A stretch of 64,000 nucleotides of DNA from NCBI GenBank assembly GCA_027605045.1, contig JAQFWX010000024.1, positions 124,001 to 188,000 on the forward strand, in the 5' to 3' direction. This DNA comes from Phallus indusiatus (Eukaryota > Basidiomycota > Agaricomycetes > Phallales > Phallaceae). The position numbers were made by a program, and so were the translations under genes. Below are positions 31,801 through 44,890 of this stretch, piece after piece; the first letter of the stretch is position 1; each line of letters begins with the position of its first letter. The notes beneath the pieces were generated by a model, which saw only the letters and a list, made by a program, of their open reading frames with translations, had not been told where the DNA came from and ran no database searches.

Positions 31801-32386
31801 AAAGTCACCTGATAATGTTGCGAATTTGGGACAGTCTTAACCGGAGCAACTATTGACGTCCTGGCGAAAGCGCACATATTCTTCTCATCTATGAATCCGT
31901 CTTGAGCTATAACAAAATGCCTTTGTTTTGCATCGTTTTGACGACGAACGAACCTCTCGATGATCTTCCTCTTTCGCCTCGCCCAAACTATTGGCCTATA
32001 ATCACGACTCTTCTCTCCTCAAACACCTCACGTCTTCGTTACTCTGTTGGATGGTGTTCGTGACCACGATGGTCCACTTTTCGGATCATCGGGAGAATTT
32101 AATCAATAGTTGAGTGCGACTATTGACCGCAGCCTACCAGTCTATCACACTCTCAGACCATCATTTCCTTCACGAGAAATTAATTCCGGCCTATTGATAC
32201 TGTAAACATTTATTCAGATCTCATTTGTAACTACGGCAAATACAGTTTTGAATTTCAATCAGAACCTACTGAAATATAAGCGTATGCTGTTAATAAATAG
32301 CCCGTGCGATACTTCAAAGCTTCGACAACAACGGTGCATTCGACGCGGTTGGATTCTCAGCCTGTACATTATTCCGCGACACGCAG
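28801..32386. repeat. Intergenic block, type R-A, second copy
   Basis: Counterpart of 18781-22079 without the chromovirus. It is followed by sequence matching 23570-24150 and ends at the stop of copy D. The helicase relic of the first copy is absent here, so that fragment arrived after duplication or was lost. Includes relic gene pieces at 29140-29940. Confidence 0.6.
29140..29940 (-). pseudogene. Relic of the R-A gene, second copy
   Basis: Minus-strand pieces corresponding to 19390-20250: LPVNANGSHDV and SLSKIEEACICVLEAL near 29500-29600, and the Pro/Ser-rich STPALSQPS tail near 29210-29250. Frames are broken. The middle part differs by small insertions from the other copies. Confidence 0.35.
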
Positions 32387-35300
32387 CTACTGATCTATTT
32401 GACAAGGTGTCTTTGACCAAATAGACTCTAAAGCCCTTTTCATCCAATTTGCTCCGGAGCGGTAGTTTTGACGCTAGATAAATGTCTCAGTAAGGGGACG
32501 TTCGAAGGTGATGAAATCTGTGAAACAAGGTACCTCAGATACCTGAGCACGTTCTTCGCTATCGTGGTCCTTGTCCGACGCCGCATTTCCAGGTGCAGAT
32601 GGACCGGCAGTGGCCTCGAGTTGTGGGTAGGACACATCTATAAGCTGTTTAAACTCACGTGCAGATGCCGTTAATGCAAAATGAACATAGTTTCTGAATT
32701 CGCTATCCCACCGACATTTGAAAGATAAGTTTTCTAAGTCGTCAGATTGCGCCAGTTCATTCATAGCGTCAAATAGCTTGTCCAACTCATCCCTCTCTAA
32801 CTTCGATTTTACAAGCTGGAAAAAACTTTTTGTACCGCATTTGAGAAACACAAGGAGTTTCCATAGTTGAAAAAGCACGGAGGGGTCGTAAATAACGATG
32901 AACAGGGGATTCTTTTTTGAGCCCACGGATTTGAGGAGGTCCATTAATATTGGATATATGCTCGTTTCCTTGTGGATATATTGATAAACTGTCAGTTTAG
33001 AAAAACATTTTGAGAAGTGGGATACTCGATCCTGAATAGGATCATCCAGGAGGATTGTGGATAGATGGTGGCGATTCTGGGGCACGAGCAGCAGCATGAA
33101 AAGGGGAGGTGTAAAATATGAGAAATATGAGTCGATATCTCCCGAATACCATTTATATATGAGAGAGAGGCCCTGTACATCTGTCAAAGGCAAGTGGTTA
33201 TCCAGAGTGTTCGTCGAGATCCCCATATCAGACAGAGATTCGAGTGCAGACCGTCTGGCGCCGTCTGTCATAGACTCACACCAGAACGAGTCCACGCAGC
33301 AAAATTCTGTGAAGAAACGAAGGCCATTCTCTAATGTGCGAGGGCTAGCAGAGAATAAAAAGTGGGTCCGAATGCCCCCAACAACATCTTCCAAGGAATC
33401 CTGTCTCTGTTTTGTGTCGGTGATGATCGGATCATCGGAGGTGAGGTTCCGATAAATGGCGGTAAAGAGGAGATAGCACGTTTCATGAGTTTTAGCTTCC
33501 GATGAATAGTCGGGGTTTCCAAGCCCAAAGAAACGAAACATGTATTCAAACTGCCACCATCCCAGTTCTGAATCATAAAAGCGTACCAACCCCGCGTTAC
33601 GGATAAGATCACGGGTGGGATCAATTTTCCAATAGAATAGACGGCTAGGTCCGCGCATGAGTATATGCATAGCCACCATGGCATCAGTTGATGCGTCCGC
33701 TAAGAGTTGACACCATATGGACAGTGGAAGACTGGAAGCACCGATGGCATCGTGGAGTATTTGAAGAGTTCGGTGCTCGAGTTCACATTCATAATCTGAC
33801 AAGGTGTCTGCAATGCGAAGATAGCTTGAATATTTTTCATCCTCCAGCTGGCTGTCAGTAAATAGGATTTGCACCCGGCTATCCCCAACATTCTGGAGAA
33901 CCAAACACAGAATATGATGTATATCCACTTCACTATCGTGTAACGCATGACAGAGATCCTGGCGAATTGAGCGTCCAATTTTTTTGTTGATAGTTGGATG
34001 TACAGCTGTGCACCGTGCGATAATTCGATGAATACTTCGGTTCTGGGAAGTCTCATAGAGCCATACGAGCGCCTCAAAGTCAAGGGATGTTGCGTGTTTG
34101 ACAGCTCTTTTGATATTCTCTTCTCTCCACTTTGTGAATTTCGGGAGGTTGTAAGAAAATATAGTCGATCGGAGTCTTTGTAAACCATGGCCCACCGCAC
34201 CAGCTAATCTTGAAATGTACATGAGTCCATGTCCAGCGGTGCGTTGGGCGTAAAGAACGAGATGCCCAACATTACTACGCCGAGCTTTGAGATTGAATTG
34301 TCTCTGGACGGCTTGAAAACCCCTATTTAGTATCGCGGTGATCGCTTGGGAAATTTGTTGTAGAATAAAGAAGAATATCCCGATGTAAATCGTCAACGAT
34401 GTTGTGTATGGGCATTCCGGGTACCAAATGGGCAGCATCACCGAAATAAAATATAACGTATAGGTGATTCCCGCAATGAATACAATTGTCCCGGCGATAT
34501 GAATATCCAACGGAAACAATAGTATAATAATGCCAGTAAGGAACATGCCGACCGCAAGATGAAGAAGGATGGGGAGAAGCTCGACGATCACTGCAACCTT
34601 CCATGATTCAAAGCCATTGTATCGCAACTGTCTGGCCCGAGCTTTTTCATTCGGGGTTCCGGGAATGGAAGTCAGATAATAATAGAGCCACTGCTTCGCG
34701 AGAACAGCAAATAACGCCGTAGATAATGTGATCGCCAAACTCGTAAACCATAGACCGTTCACCAACAATGTGTTTGTTGATGCTGTAAATGGCGACGTAG
34801 GTGTCAATGTTGCGCTGGGTACATTGCTTGCCGGTACCCCACTAAAATTTGCTCGTAATAGTTGAACCGCTTCAGAGAGTAAAGATGCAGAAACTTGAGT
34901 ATTATCCTTCTGGAGACTTTGTGAGGCCTGGGATATGAAAGTTGTTATAACGCCAGAAAAGAGACCAGCCTGAAATATATTAGAATAAGCTTCAATATCA
35001 TGATTACGAATAAATATTTTGCCTACAAATACAAGAAGTACGTCCACTGTCTCTTTCCATCCTTCTGCTCTCTCACGATCAAACGATTCGGCTTCGTCGA
35101 GGTATGTCAACCAAACGCGAGCATTTTCCGAAGCTTCCTCTCCAAATTTATCTCGGGGATACTTTTGCTCGTAATCATATCTATTGTTGGCTAATATGCA
35201 TCACGTTGAATCAGCCAAATTATACCGAAATTTTAAATAAGATACTCACATCCAGTTTCTTGAGAAAAACCTTTGGGTATTCCGAAAAGCCTTTTACGTT

Positions 35301-35664
35301 CTGCCTTGTCTTGTTGGGTTATATGAGAAGAGCTGGGAACTGCTTTGTTAGGCGCAGTCTCTGAGATGTATTTAGATGAGTAATTTTCATATACCATTGT
35401 AATAAACAGAGACTTACCAAGGAGTTCGCGGAGGAGGCTGATTAATGTTTCTATTCTTTCATCAGACTGTTGTTCCGTCGTTGGCACAGTAGGAGGTTGG
35501 TCGCCTTCTTCGTTCAAAGGAGCCGATGCCACGTTTATGGACGGAGACTTGGAGCGTTCACTTTGGTTGTCAGGCTCTTGCTGACCCGTTCCAGAATTTT
35601 TGCCGCCTTCGTTAGACGCCTCCACGTGTGCCGTCATTTCTTTCAAGCTCAAGGTTTCCGACAT
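32387..35664 (-). CDS. DUF6535-domain multi-pass membrane protein, copy D (1014 aa)
   Basis: Exons 35664-35418, 35360-35250, 35190-35027, 34969-32534 and 32473-32387, with introns of 57-60 nt and consistent phases. Start chosen at MSETLSLKE by alignment, because an upstream in-frame ATG at 35742 lies in sequence that is not conserved as protein. The membrane core is nearly identical to copy C, while the stretch at about 33735-33920 differs strongly in sequence and length. Intron 3 (34970-35026) is 57 nt, keeps the frame and has no stop, so retention would add 19 residues. The terminal exon encodes the family tail SIWSKTPCQIDQ. No disabling change seen. Confidence 0.85.
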
Positions 35665-35862
35665 CGTGTCTCTGGTGACTGCGTGCGATATGAGGTTTTG
35701 CGGAGAGATAAGGGAGGTTTGGTGAAATGTGCAACAATTCATAATTTGAAAACGTAAACAGCCTCGTTTTTACCTCGTGCATATCAGACCTTTTTGATGC
35801 CGTAAATTTACATATGGGGAAGATGATCAACGGTGAATGCAGTAGCATGACAAGACAGTTTA

Positions 35863-35940
35863 GAGACCAATAAGAGTTTCGGAACCTTATTGAACCTATT
35901 GGCAGATAAACGACCATTGGGCCACATTACCAAATACCGT
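35863..35940 (-). promoter_or_regulatory. Conserved CCAAT/ATTGG promoter cluster of copy D
   Basis: Four CCAAT-type pentamers (near 35867, 35889, 35897 and 35914-35920), the last about 250 bp upstream of the start. Confidence 0.45.
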
Positions 35941-35973
35941 GCCTGAAATCTTTGCCATGGCACAGCCCTTCCC

Positions 35974-36015
35974 TTCTCTTCTCTTCTCTTCTCTTCTCTT
36001 CTCTTCTCTTTTCAG
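35974..36015. repeat. (TTCTC)n microsatellite
   Basis: About eight tandem TTCTC units. Shorter versions occupy the same place upstream of copies C (about 27771-27798) and F (about 51940-51970), so unit number varies between paralogous promoters. Confidence 0.85.
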
Positions 36016-36886
36016 CTTCGCTTTTAGCACTGTCACTGAATCGCACGAACCGCCACCAGCGTTTTGAAAAAAATTTAGAAACCTGCTATGTGCGAAGACA
36101 TGAACATGATTATAATCGACTTGGATCATATAATACATCGAAGGAGTCACCTAAAGATTCAATTAAATCAGGTCAGCCAAGTCACATAGAAAACCTGAGC
36201 GAAGCGCACATTTCAATTACCTGAGACCGGGTCGTGACACAGCGATTCTGGATAATCGCTCCAATAAATCCTCATATACATACACGTTTGATGACCGATT
36301 ACTGAATCGGATCTTAATGGCTTCATGATTCATTGACAAGAAGACTTCATCGTTAACGATAACGTTTGGTGCTCAGATTTATCACGATCTTTAGCGAGCG
36401 TATCGTTGTGCTACGTTGGTTTGGTAGTCGAGTTGTAGTCGAGACACGTCGAAACCCAACGGTCCGCCAAATTGCCTTTGCATCGTCGACGTTCATTCAA
36501 CGTTCAGCAGCCAATCAGGCTCCAACTCTGGAACGGTTTTGAATGGCGTAGAAGAAGGCGAATCGAGATATAAAGAAACCGACTAGAAGAAGGAATTCGT
36601 TTCATAGCTGTCAGATCACTAGTCCGCTATTTCATTGATTAAGCTGACATTATGCCAGTCGCGATGGGTTCTGAGTCCTAGTTCACTAACAAAAAAAGCC
36701 TGCGTTTGCGCAACGCCAGCGTAAAATGATGATTCGTCTGCGTGTTTGCAGCGCGTAATAGATTAAATTTCGTCTATAGAATATTGGCAGCTCAGTTAGA
36801 TTTTGTGTTTGAAAAGAAAAAAATCCCCTGACGTGGAGGCAAGACCGTCATGCAACCGTTAACAGGACTCCAAGGCGAGTCTGTAG

Positions 36887-37166
36887 TGTTGGAAGTCAGC
36901 TTATACTTCGACGAGTCTATGAAGACTTAATGTCTGAGTAGTAGTAGTAGCGACTCAGAGATCTCTAGATAGGAGGCGTACGATAGTATAACCTGATGAG
37001 GAGAAGTGTAACTACAGATTGAATACTATATACTATCTGATATGGTCCGTGCATAAGGAAACTGCTACGCGGGATATCTAATATCAGTACTGATCTTAAT
37101 CAGACCTAAAGGAAGAGTATAGCTAAATATAACGAGCCATGTGAGATTGCCCACATAATTCCAACA
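36887..37166 (-). repeat. Copia-like LTR (280 bp)
   Basis: The segment has TGTTGGAA...TTCCAACA ends typical of Ty1/copia LTRs. Read on the minus strand, a purine-rich tract GATTGAGGGGAAG (37166-37178) directly precedes it, which marks it as a 3' LTR of a minus-strand element. Only one LTR is present. The other end of the element is missing. Confidence 0.65.
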
Positions 37167-37205
37167 CTTCCCCTCAATCGAACATGTCTCGGACAGACAT
37201 AGTTC

Positions 37206-37625
37206 TCATCTCCTCCCTGCTGGGGTGTTGGTTAATGCGGCAGCGGCTGCATTTGCTCGAGCCCTGCATTTATCTCGTTGTGATTGTTGAGCCCGCCTTC
37301 TTAATTCTAATGACTCAGCGACTATGAGTGCTGAATTGGCATGAGGTGAGTAGGTGGGAGGTATCTGCTGCGGGCCATACGGCATAGTCTGGTATAGAGG
37401 AGGTAAGACGAAGTTACCACTTTTGGCTTCTTTCTTCCTCCGATTATTAGAGGCGATACGACGTCGAACTGCGGCAGGATTCTTGGATTTGCAGTCTATG
37501 GCTGCGTGTCCTCGAGCGTGGCATTTGGTGCACTTGACGCCACCAGATGTCTTCTTAGAAGGAGCGGTGGTAGCTGCTCCTCTGGTTTCAAGCTTATCGA
37601 CGCGCGCTGACACATCGCCGATCAT
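37206..37625 (-). CDS. Gag-like zinc-knuckle ORF of a truncated retroelement
   Basis: A 139-residue frame on the minus strand. It carries a CX2CX4HX4C zinc knuckle (CTKCHARGHAAIDC, near 37530-37490), a basic stretch (RRRIASNNRRKKEA), a Pro/Tyr-rich segment and an Ala-rich tail. Zinc knuckles of this type bind RNA in retroelement Gag proteins. It lies 28 bp upstream of the polypurine tract and LTR, with no protease, integrase or polymerase between. Either pol was deleted or the element was non-autonomous and carried only gag. At its 5' end the frame stays open for a few codons (TVFNQLSG) before the sequence reverts to the R-A block near 37655, so the N-terminus is truncated. Confidence 0.55.
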   Translation of the reverse strand: MIGDVSARVDKLETRGAATTAPSKKTSGGVKCTKCHARGHAAIDCKSKNPAAVRRRIASNNRRKKEAKSGNFVLPPLYQTMPYGPQQIPPTYSPHANSALIVAESLELRRRAQQSQRDKCRARANAAAAALTNTPAGRR

Positions 37626-37655
37626 GCCCGAAAGCTGGTTGAATACAGTGTGGAT

Positions 37656-38694
37656 GTATCAGCTAAGGTGGACCAGGTCTTCGGTGCATCTGGTTTTGGA
37701 GCAGGTGCTGATTGTATAATTGGTTGAGCTGGTTTAAAAGCACGGCACTAATGTGAGTAGAGGGCACAGGAAGTACAGGCGTATGGCATCTAGAAGACCG
37801 GAGGCTCGGCGTTGGAGTGCTCAAAAGTTGTGTGATAGCGGCAGATACAGCAGGATATCATGATGCAGCAACAGGGATTGGCGAAGGAGTAGTTCTGGCT
37901 GCAATCTGTAGCGAGACGGGACCTTGATCTTCCTTAACTGTGGAAGCTGGGAAGGTTCGATAACATGGGCTTGCTTGACAGGTTCTGCCTGGGCACGACG
38001 ACAGGCGACGGGAGCAAGGGATGACAGCCGTTGACAATGATGACCTTCTGCTCCTCCAAACCAACTACGGCTGCGGGTTCTAAGCCTCAGTGCTCAGAGA
38101 TTGATTATTGCTGAAGATGATTCGGTAGAAAGGGCTTCCAGCACGTAGATACATGTTTCTTCAAACTTGCTCAACGACAGCATCGCTACGCCGTGCTACC
38201 CGTCAGCGTTGGCGGGTAAGTCTCCTCCAGTGTGATCTCGTTGATGTGCGCATGGCTGATTCCCGTGATTGGAAACCTTAGTCGAGTTCTTTTTTTAACG
38301 GATAATTGATAACATAGCTTACCGTTCAATCGTGACGTCTAAATGTGCTCTTCCAACGAGATGATTGGAGAGTGATTGAAAGTTCTTGAACACCCGTAAG
38401 CATTTGGGGAATCGATGTGATCTCAATATTTGCCTTGGCACGTCGAATGAAAATTTGGTACGTTCAACAAATGCAAAGGGAATGTTATAGCCTGATACTT
38501 TCGCTTGGACGGGAGAAAATTACGGCGAAGAGTGTAGGTCATAACACGTACATGTTATGATGACAACGTCCAAAATGTTTTCCAACAAAGGTGTTTCTCG
38601 GTGTTATATGGTTCGATTTGTCGTCGCATCCACGGACCAGGCTGGATGATAGTTGTAAGTAAAAAAATATCGGATGGGCCCGGCTACTTCCGGA
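37656..38694. repeat. Intergenic block, type R-A, partial third copy
   Basis: Matches 19390-20370 in order and contains pieces of the R-A relic gene (37690-38560, minus strand, for example ANADG and SKFEETCIYVLEAL). Similarity ends abruptly at about 38694, after the shared CGGATGGGCCCGGCTACT. Confidence 0.6.
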
Positions 38695-40449
38695 CTAAAC
38701 GCTAAAGGGACATCAAATTATGTAAATCGAGTTCCCACGATATGAAGATACCCGCAGACGCACTTTTGACCACATTGCAACACCTCTGTTGTTAAGGGTA
38801 TGTTTGTTCGCTGACTTGAACGTTGATATCATCCGACTCTGAATTTGTAGAGTGATATTGATTTTTATTTCTCAAGCGAATTGCGTTCTGCACGAAAACA
38901 CACCAACGCGAAAAAATATTCTTACACACTTAACAAGAAAGGTCCACGTTTTTCCACACTTATCGTTTGCTTGGTGCAATGAACTCGAGGGCCGTCATGT
39001 TCGAATCATCCGCTGGTAAACCCCAAACAGTTCGAGCTTCGTAACACTTTTTCTGGTAGGCCAGTCCACCGAGAAGAAGAGCGAAAAAGGGAGCGGGTTG
39101 CGGGAATGGTCACTAGTATCGCCGTATTGCAATGTGCGCGTTGTTTTCTTTTCATTTGCGAAAAACTGACTAAGTTGTATTTTCAGATGACGTGTTATTT
39201 TTGCGTCATGACTCCTTGCCTAAGCATACCCAAAAAATATATATATCATCGTGCGCGTTTTCTAAAATGACATGTCGGCCTGCTTCAAATCACGGTAGTG
39301 CGTAAGGCTGGATCAATTTTCAAGGCGATATACTTTTGCATCTGAAGATGTAAGTGACTATTTGGTCCAGCTTGACAACAATGGATGCTCACGCTCTTGC
39401 CACGTAACTCGACGCGAGTGTGCGGTAAGATATGAATGGGATTGTGCAAGCGTTTTCTTCCTACTGTCTCAGGCGTTTGCATTGAATCTGCACCGTAAGA
39501 CTAAAAATCTGCCCCAGTCATCGTATTATGCGTAATAAACACTCGATACTATTGTCCGTAGAAAAGACATTATCCGATCGCGAAAGTGAGTGGACACCGC
39601 GACATCACCTGGGTCGACTATTTTCTTATCCTTTTCTGAGGAAATATAGGCGTGGGTTTCGAATTCCCTTTACTTCAATATTAGTTTTAGGTAAGCACGT
39701 TTTGCCACCAGCCCGTCACCCCTACGAAGACTCTAACTATGAGCGTATTGGTAGTACATGCTAACAAAGACCGACACTGGTGTCAAAAATCAAGACGGAG
39801 TTGTCGAAGATCGACTTGGATTTGTAGCCCTTTCCCTAACAATCCGAACTGCGTGTTTTGTGTGGGTATGCTCTTGAGGTTCTGACGGCGGCGCCTTTCT
39901 TCAAAAATCATTTCAGATCACTTGTCCCACCTTCGGACCGCCCCCAGTTATATTCTCCCAGACTTACATTCCAAGTATCGAACCCTCTTAGTCTTCGGTT
40001 CATATTGCGTGTTTCTCAATGTTCATACATATTCCTCTATCTTACTCGCTGCATCCGCAGAACGACTTCGCTTTGCCGCAACTATTGGCTTATAAACCCT
40101 GCTATTTGCTCTCTAAAGAATTCGTTTTGTTGCTCCGTTGGAGCCTTGGAGGTGGCGGAATGGAAGTGTTAATGACCACGGAAGAATTTGATTGGGAGTT
40201 AGCAGCCTATTACACTCTCAAATCTTGTCTTTTTCCCTCACGAGATTAGCTGCGGCCAATCATATTGTAAAGATTCATTCGTAACTTCGGCAAATAGTAT
40301 TATGAAGAACAGTTTAAACAACCAGAGCGCCCCTGGAAATATGAGTGTATGCTCATAATAAATAGCTCGGCACTTTAAAAACAGGAAATACACTCGATGC
40401 TGAGCTGTGTTCTCGGCTCTCTTTATACTAATCCTCCCGCAACACCCAG
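38695..40449. repeat. Intergenic block, type R-B, second copy
   Basis: Matches 2350-4282 and 45260-46880. No supportable gene. Runs directly into the stop region of copy E. Confidence 0.6.
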
Positions 40450-43400
40450 CTATTGATCTATTTGACGGGGTGGCTTGGACCAAACGGACTCGAACGCCTG
40501 AACGCCTTTTTTCATCCAATCAGTTACGAAGTGGTATTTTTGACGCTAGATGATGGAATGTCTCAGTAAGAGGACTTTCAAAGACGATGAAATCTGTGAA
40601 AAAAACTTGTACCTCATATACCTGAGCACGCTCTTCGGTATCATGATCCTTGTTCGACGCCACATTGCCAGGTGCAGATTGTCCGGCAGTAGCATCAAGT
40701 TGTGTATGGGACACACCTATAAGTTGCCCAAACTCACGCGCAGATGCCGTTAATGCAGGATGGACATAGTCTCTGAATTCGTCATCCCACTGACATCTAT
40801 CAAATAAGTCTGCCAAGTAGTCAGTTTGCGCCAGTTCATTCATAGAGCCAAATAGCCTGTTTAACCCCTCCGTCTCAAGTTTCGATTTTACAAGCCGGAA
40901 AAAACTTTTTGTTTCGCATTCGGAGAACACGAGGAGTTTCCATAGTTGAAAAAGCACGGAGGGGTCGTAAAGAATGGTGAACAGGGGATTCTTCTTCACA
41001 CCCACGGATTCGAGGAGGTCCATTATGATTGGGTATATGATGTCCCTTTTCAGAGAAATGCAATTTTCGAGGTTCAAAAGACATTTTGAAAAGTGGAATA
41101 CTCGATCCTGGGCCTGATCGAGATCGTTCAGGAGGATTGTGGATAGATGATGTCGGTTCTGGGGCAAGAGCAGCAGCAAGAACAGGGGAGGTGTGTAAAT
41201 TGTGAGATTCGATTTGAGATCTCGTGAGTACCATTGATATATGAGAGGGAGGTCATGGTGATCCGTAAAAGGCAAGTGGTTATCTAGTTGAGTGTTTATC
41301 GAGGTCGTCATTTTAGACAGAGATTGAACTGCCCAACATCTGGTTATATCTGTCATAAACTCACACCAGAATGATTCCACGCAGAAAATCTCTGTGAAGA
41401 AACGGAGGACATACTCTAATGTGTAATGGCTACCAGAGAACATAAGATGGGTCTGAAAGCTGTAAAACACATTTTTCAAGTAATCCTGTCTCTGTTCCGT
41501 GTCGGTAATGATCGGATCGTCGGAAGTGAGGTTACGATAAATGGCGGTAAAAAGGAGATGGCGCGTTTCATGAGATTTGGCTTCCGATGAATAATCGGGG
41601 TCACCAAGCCTGAAGTAACGAAACAGGCATTCAAACTTCCACCATCCCAGTTCTTCACTATCAAAGCTTACTAACCCCGCGTTACGGATAAGTTCACGGG
41701 TGGGATTGAATTTCCACTTGAATAGACCAGCAGTTCCGCGGGTGAGTATATGCATAGCCACCGTAGCATCAATTGACGTGTCCGCTAAGAATTGACCCCA
41801 TATGGCCAGTGGAAGACTGGAAGCATCGTTGATGACATTAAGGAGAGTTTTGCGCTGCGGTCCATATGACGCGGATTCTGCAATGCGAAGATAGTTTTGA
41901 TACTCTTCTTCCTCCAGCTGACCTTTTACCACACGGAGAGTATCCCAGACTCCCGGCCAGACAGACCCAAAATCCCGGACACACAAACACAGACTATGAC
42001 GTATATCCACTGTATTTCCTTCACCAACCTCTAAAGTAAGACGGAGATCCCAGCGAATTGAGCTTTCCATTTTTTCGCTGATAATTGGATGAACAGCTGT
42101 GCATCGTGCGATAATTCGATGGACACTTCGGTTCTGAGAAGCCTCATAGAGCCATACGAGCGCCTCGAAGTCAAGGGATGTTGCGTGTTTGACAGCTCTT
42201 CTGATATTCTCTTCTCTCCACTTTGTGAATTTCGGGAGGTTGTAGGAAAATATAGTGGATAGGAGTCTTTTTAAACCACGGCGGACTGCACCAGCTAATC
42301 TTGAAATGTACATGAATCCATGTCCAACGGTGCATTGGGCGTAAAGAACGAGATGCCAAACATCACTATGCCGAGCTTTGGAATTGATTTGTCTCCGAAC
42401 AGCTTGAAAACCCCCATTTAGGATCGCGGTGACCTTTTGGAAAACTTGTTGTAGAATAAAGAAGAGTATCCCGATGTAAATCGTCAACGACGTTGTATAT
42501 GGGCATTCCGGGTACCAAATGGGCAGTATCACCGAAATAAAATATAACGTATAGGTGATGCCCGCAATGAATACAATCGTCCCGGCGATATGAATATCCA
42601 ACGGGAACAATAGTATAATGATGCCAGTAAGGAACATGCCGACGGCAAGATGAAGAAGGATGGGGAGAAGCTCGACGATCGCTGCAACCTTCCATGACTC
42701 AAAGCCATTGTATCGCAACTGTCTGGCTCGAGCTTTTTCGTTCGCCGTTCCGGGAATAGAAGACAGATAATAATAAAGCCACTGCTTCGCGAGAACAGCA
42801 AATAACGCCGTAGATAATGTAATCGCCAAACTTGTAAACCATAGACCGTTCACCAACAATGTGTTTGTTGATGCTGTGAATGGCGACGTAGGTGTTAATG
42901 TCGCGCTGGGTACATCGCTTGCTGGTACTCCACTAAAATTTGCTCGTAATAATTGAACTGCTTCAGATAATAAGGATGCAGAAACTTGGGTATTGTCTTT
43001 TTGCAGGCTTTGCGAAGCCTGGGATATGAATGTTGTTATAACGCCAGAAAAAAGACCAGCCTGAAATATATTAGAATAAGCTTCAATATCATGATTACGA
43101 ATAAATATTTTGCCTACAAATACAAGAAGTACGTCCACTGTCTCTTTCCATCCTTCTGCTCTCTCACGATCAAACGATTCGGCTTCGTCGAGGTATGTCA
43201 ACCAAACGCGAGCATTTTCCGAAGCTTCCTCTCCAAATTTATCTCGGGGATACTTTTGCTCGTAATCATATCTATTATTTGCTAATACGCATCACGTTAG
43301 ATCACACAAATCAAAGTCAATTTCAGTTGACATGCTCACAGCCAGTTTCGGGAGAAAAACCTTTAGCTATTCCGAAAACTCTTTTACGTCCTGCCTTGTC

Positions 43401-43763
43401 TTGTTGGGTTATATGAGAAGAGCCGGAAACTGCTTTGGTAGGAGCGGCCTCTAAAATGTACCTCGGTGAGAAATTTTGATACTATACCGTTTCATGAAAC
43501 AAAGGTGACTTACCAAGGAAATCGCGGAAAAGGCTTACTAAATTCTCTATTCTTTCATCAAACTGTTGACCCGTCGCTGAAACGGGAACAGACTGTTGGC
43601 TTTCTTCGTCCGAAGAAGTGGAGGTCCCGTTTATGGACGGAGACTTGGGATGTTCACTTTGGTCATCAAGTCGTTTCGAAACCGTTCGAGAGCTTTCGCC
43701 ACCTTCGTAAGTAGCCTCAACGTGTGATGTCGTTTTTTGTTCTAAGTCAAGTATTTCCGACAT
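40450..43763 (-). CDS. DUF6535-domain multi-pass membrane protein, copy E (1022 aa)
   Basis: Exons 43763-43514, 43450-43340, 43281-43118, 43060-40613 and 40545-40450, with introns of 57-67 nt. Phases and length agree with a continuous product. As in copy D, intron 3 (43061-43117) is a 57-nt in-frame stretch. The N-terminal disordered part differs from copies C and D and resembles copy F (SSDEESQQSVPVSATGQQ), while the membrane core is almost unchanged. The terminal exon is three codons longer than in copies C and D (a repeated QAF-type insertion) before the common SVWSKPPRQIDQ end. The variable stretch lies at about 41830-42005. Probably functional. Confidence 0.85.
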
Positions 43764-44890
43764 GGAGTGTTTCTGGTGATTGCGTGTGAGTATATATGTG
43801 TGTAGAGGTAAGAGAGGTTCCGTAAAATGCGTCCAATTCAGAACTTAAGCAGCCTTGCAGCCTCGTTTTTATATCGCGCGTGTTTTCAAAATCGATATGC
43901 AAAATTCTATGAATGATCAGTGTTGAACCCAATAATAACATGATAAGAAATCCCAGAGACCAATAGGACTTTCGGGAGCCTATTGACAGATAAGCGATCA
44001 ACGACCATTGGGTCACATCGCCCAATACCGTGCCAAAAAATCTTTGTCACGGCACAGCAAAAGCCTCTTATCTATCTTCTTTTCCTTCTCTTCTCTTTCA
44101 GCTTCGATTTTGGCACTCTCACTACATCGCACGAACCGCCACAAGCTGCCATAGCGACTTGAAATTTTTTTTTGTTGAGCAACCTCCTACATGTCAAGTT
44201 CAATCACATAGTCACTTACGTCTTCAGATGAAGTACCACAACCAAGCCAAGCTCTATACCATGTCATCTCTCCTTGATTAAGCAGATATTCCACTGATGA
44301 AATTCCGATACCACTCGGACGGACATGACTCGAACCCGGTGATATATTAACTTCTTTTGCAGTTCTCACAGTACAGCTTGGATTTCTATTGCACTGCTAC
44401 AGCGGAGGAGTCCATAACACACACCTATAAGATTCAATTTAATCATGTCAGCCAATCATAGGAAACTTAAATGACGCGTACAAATTCAAAACTACCACGA
44501 TCTTCAGCCAGGCGGCCAACTAATAAAGGATAAGCTTAAGAATGAAATCTTGCCAGGCATGTCTGTGCTGGTTCGTTTCCCTCGAGAGGGTAGTCTTCAT
44601 ACCATGCGGACATCCTAACGTCAATCCGAGTTCGAACTCTCAATAAGTATACAAGCATTGATTGCAGCCTATGCATTGAACATGAAATTCTCCTTGACAA
44701 CAGATGGTTTGCAAAAGTCAATGAGGGTTGTATGATGCCAACTGCGATGGTTTCGGACCCTGATTTACGAACAGGGAGAGTGGGCCTGCACGCCATTGCG
44801 TAAGACAGTTTTTTGTCTCCGTCAGGAGCCAGCACGGGTTTTGAGTGTATAGGTGAAATTAAAAAATTTCGTCTGTATAACATTAACAGC
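43764..44890. repeat. Upstream block of copy E, type R-C
   Basis: Similar to 51648-52740, more so than to the other R-C copies, for example in the segment 44400-44560. No gene supported. Confidence 0.55.
43955..44030 (-). promoter_or_regulatory. Conserved CCAAT/ATTGG promoter cluster of copy E
   Basis: CCAAT-type pentamers near 43959, 43980, 44005-44011 and 44022, the CCATTGG about 242 bp upstream of the start codon. Confidence 0.45.

Larger units (their letters stand above)
35665..36886. repeat. Upstream block of copy D, type R-C
   Basis: Similar to the upstream blocks of the other copies. It contains the promoter cluster and a pentanucleotide tract. No gene is supported. Confidence 0.6.
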
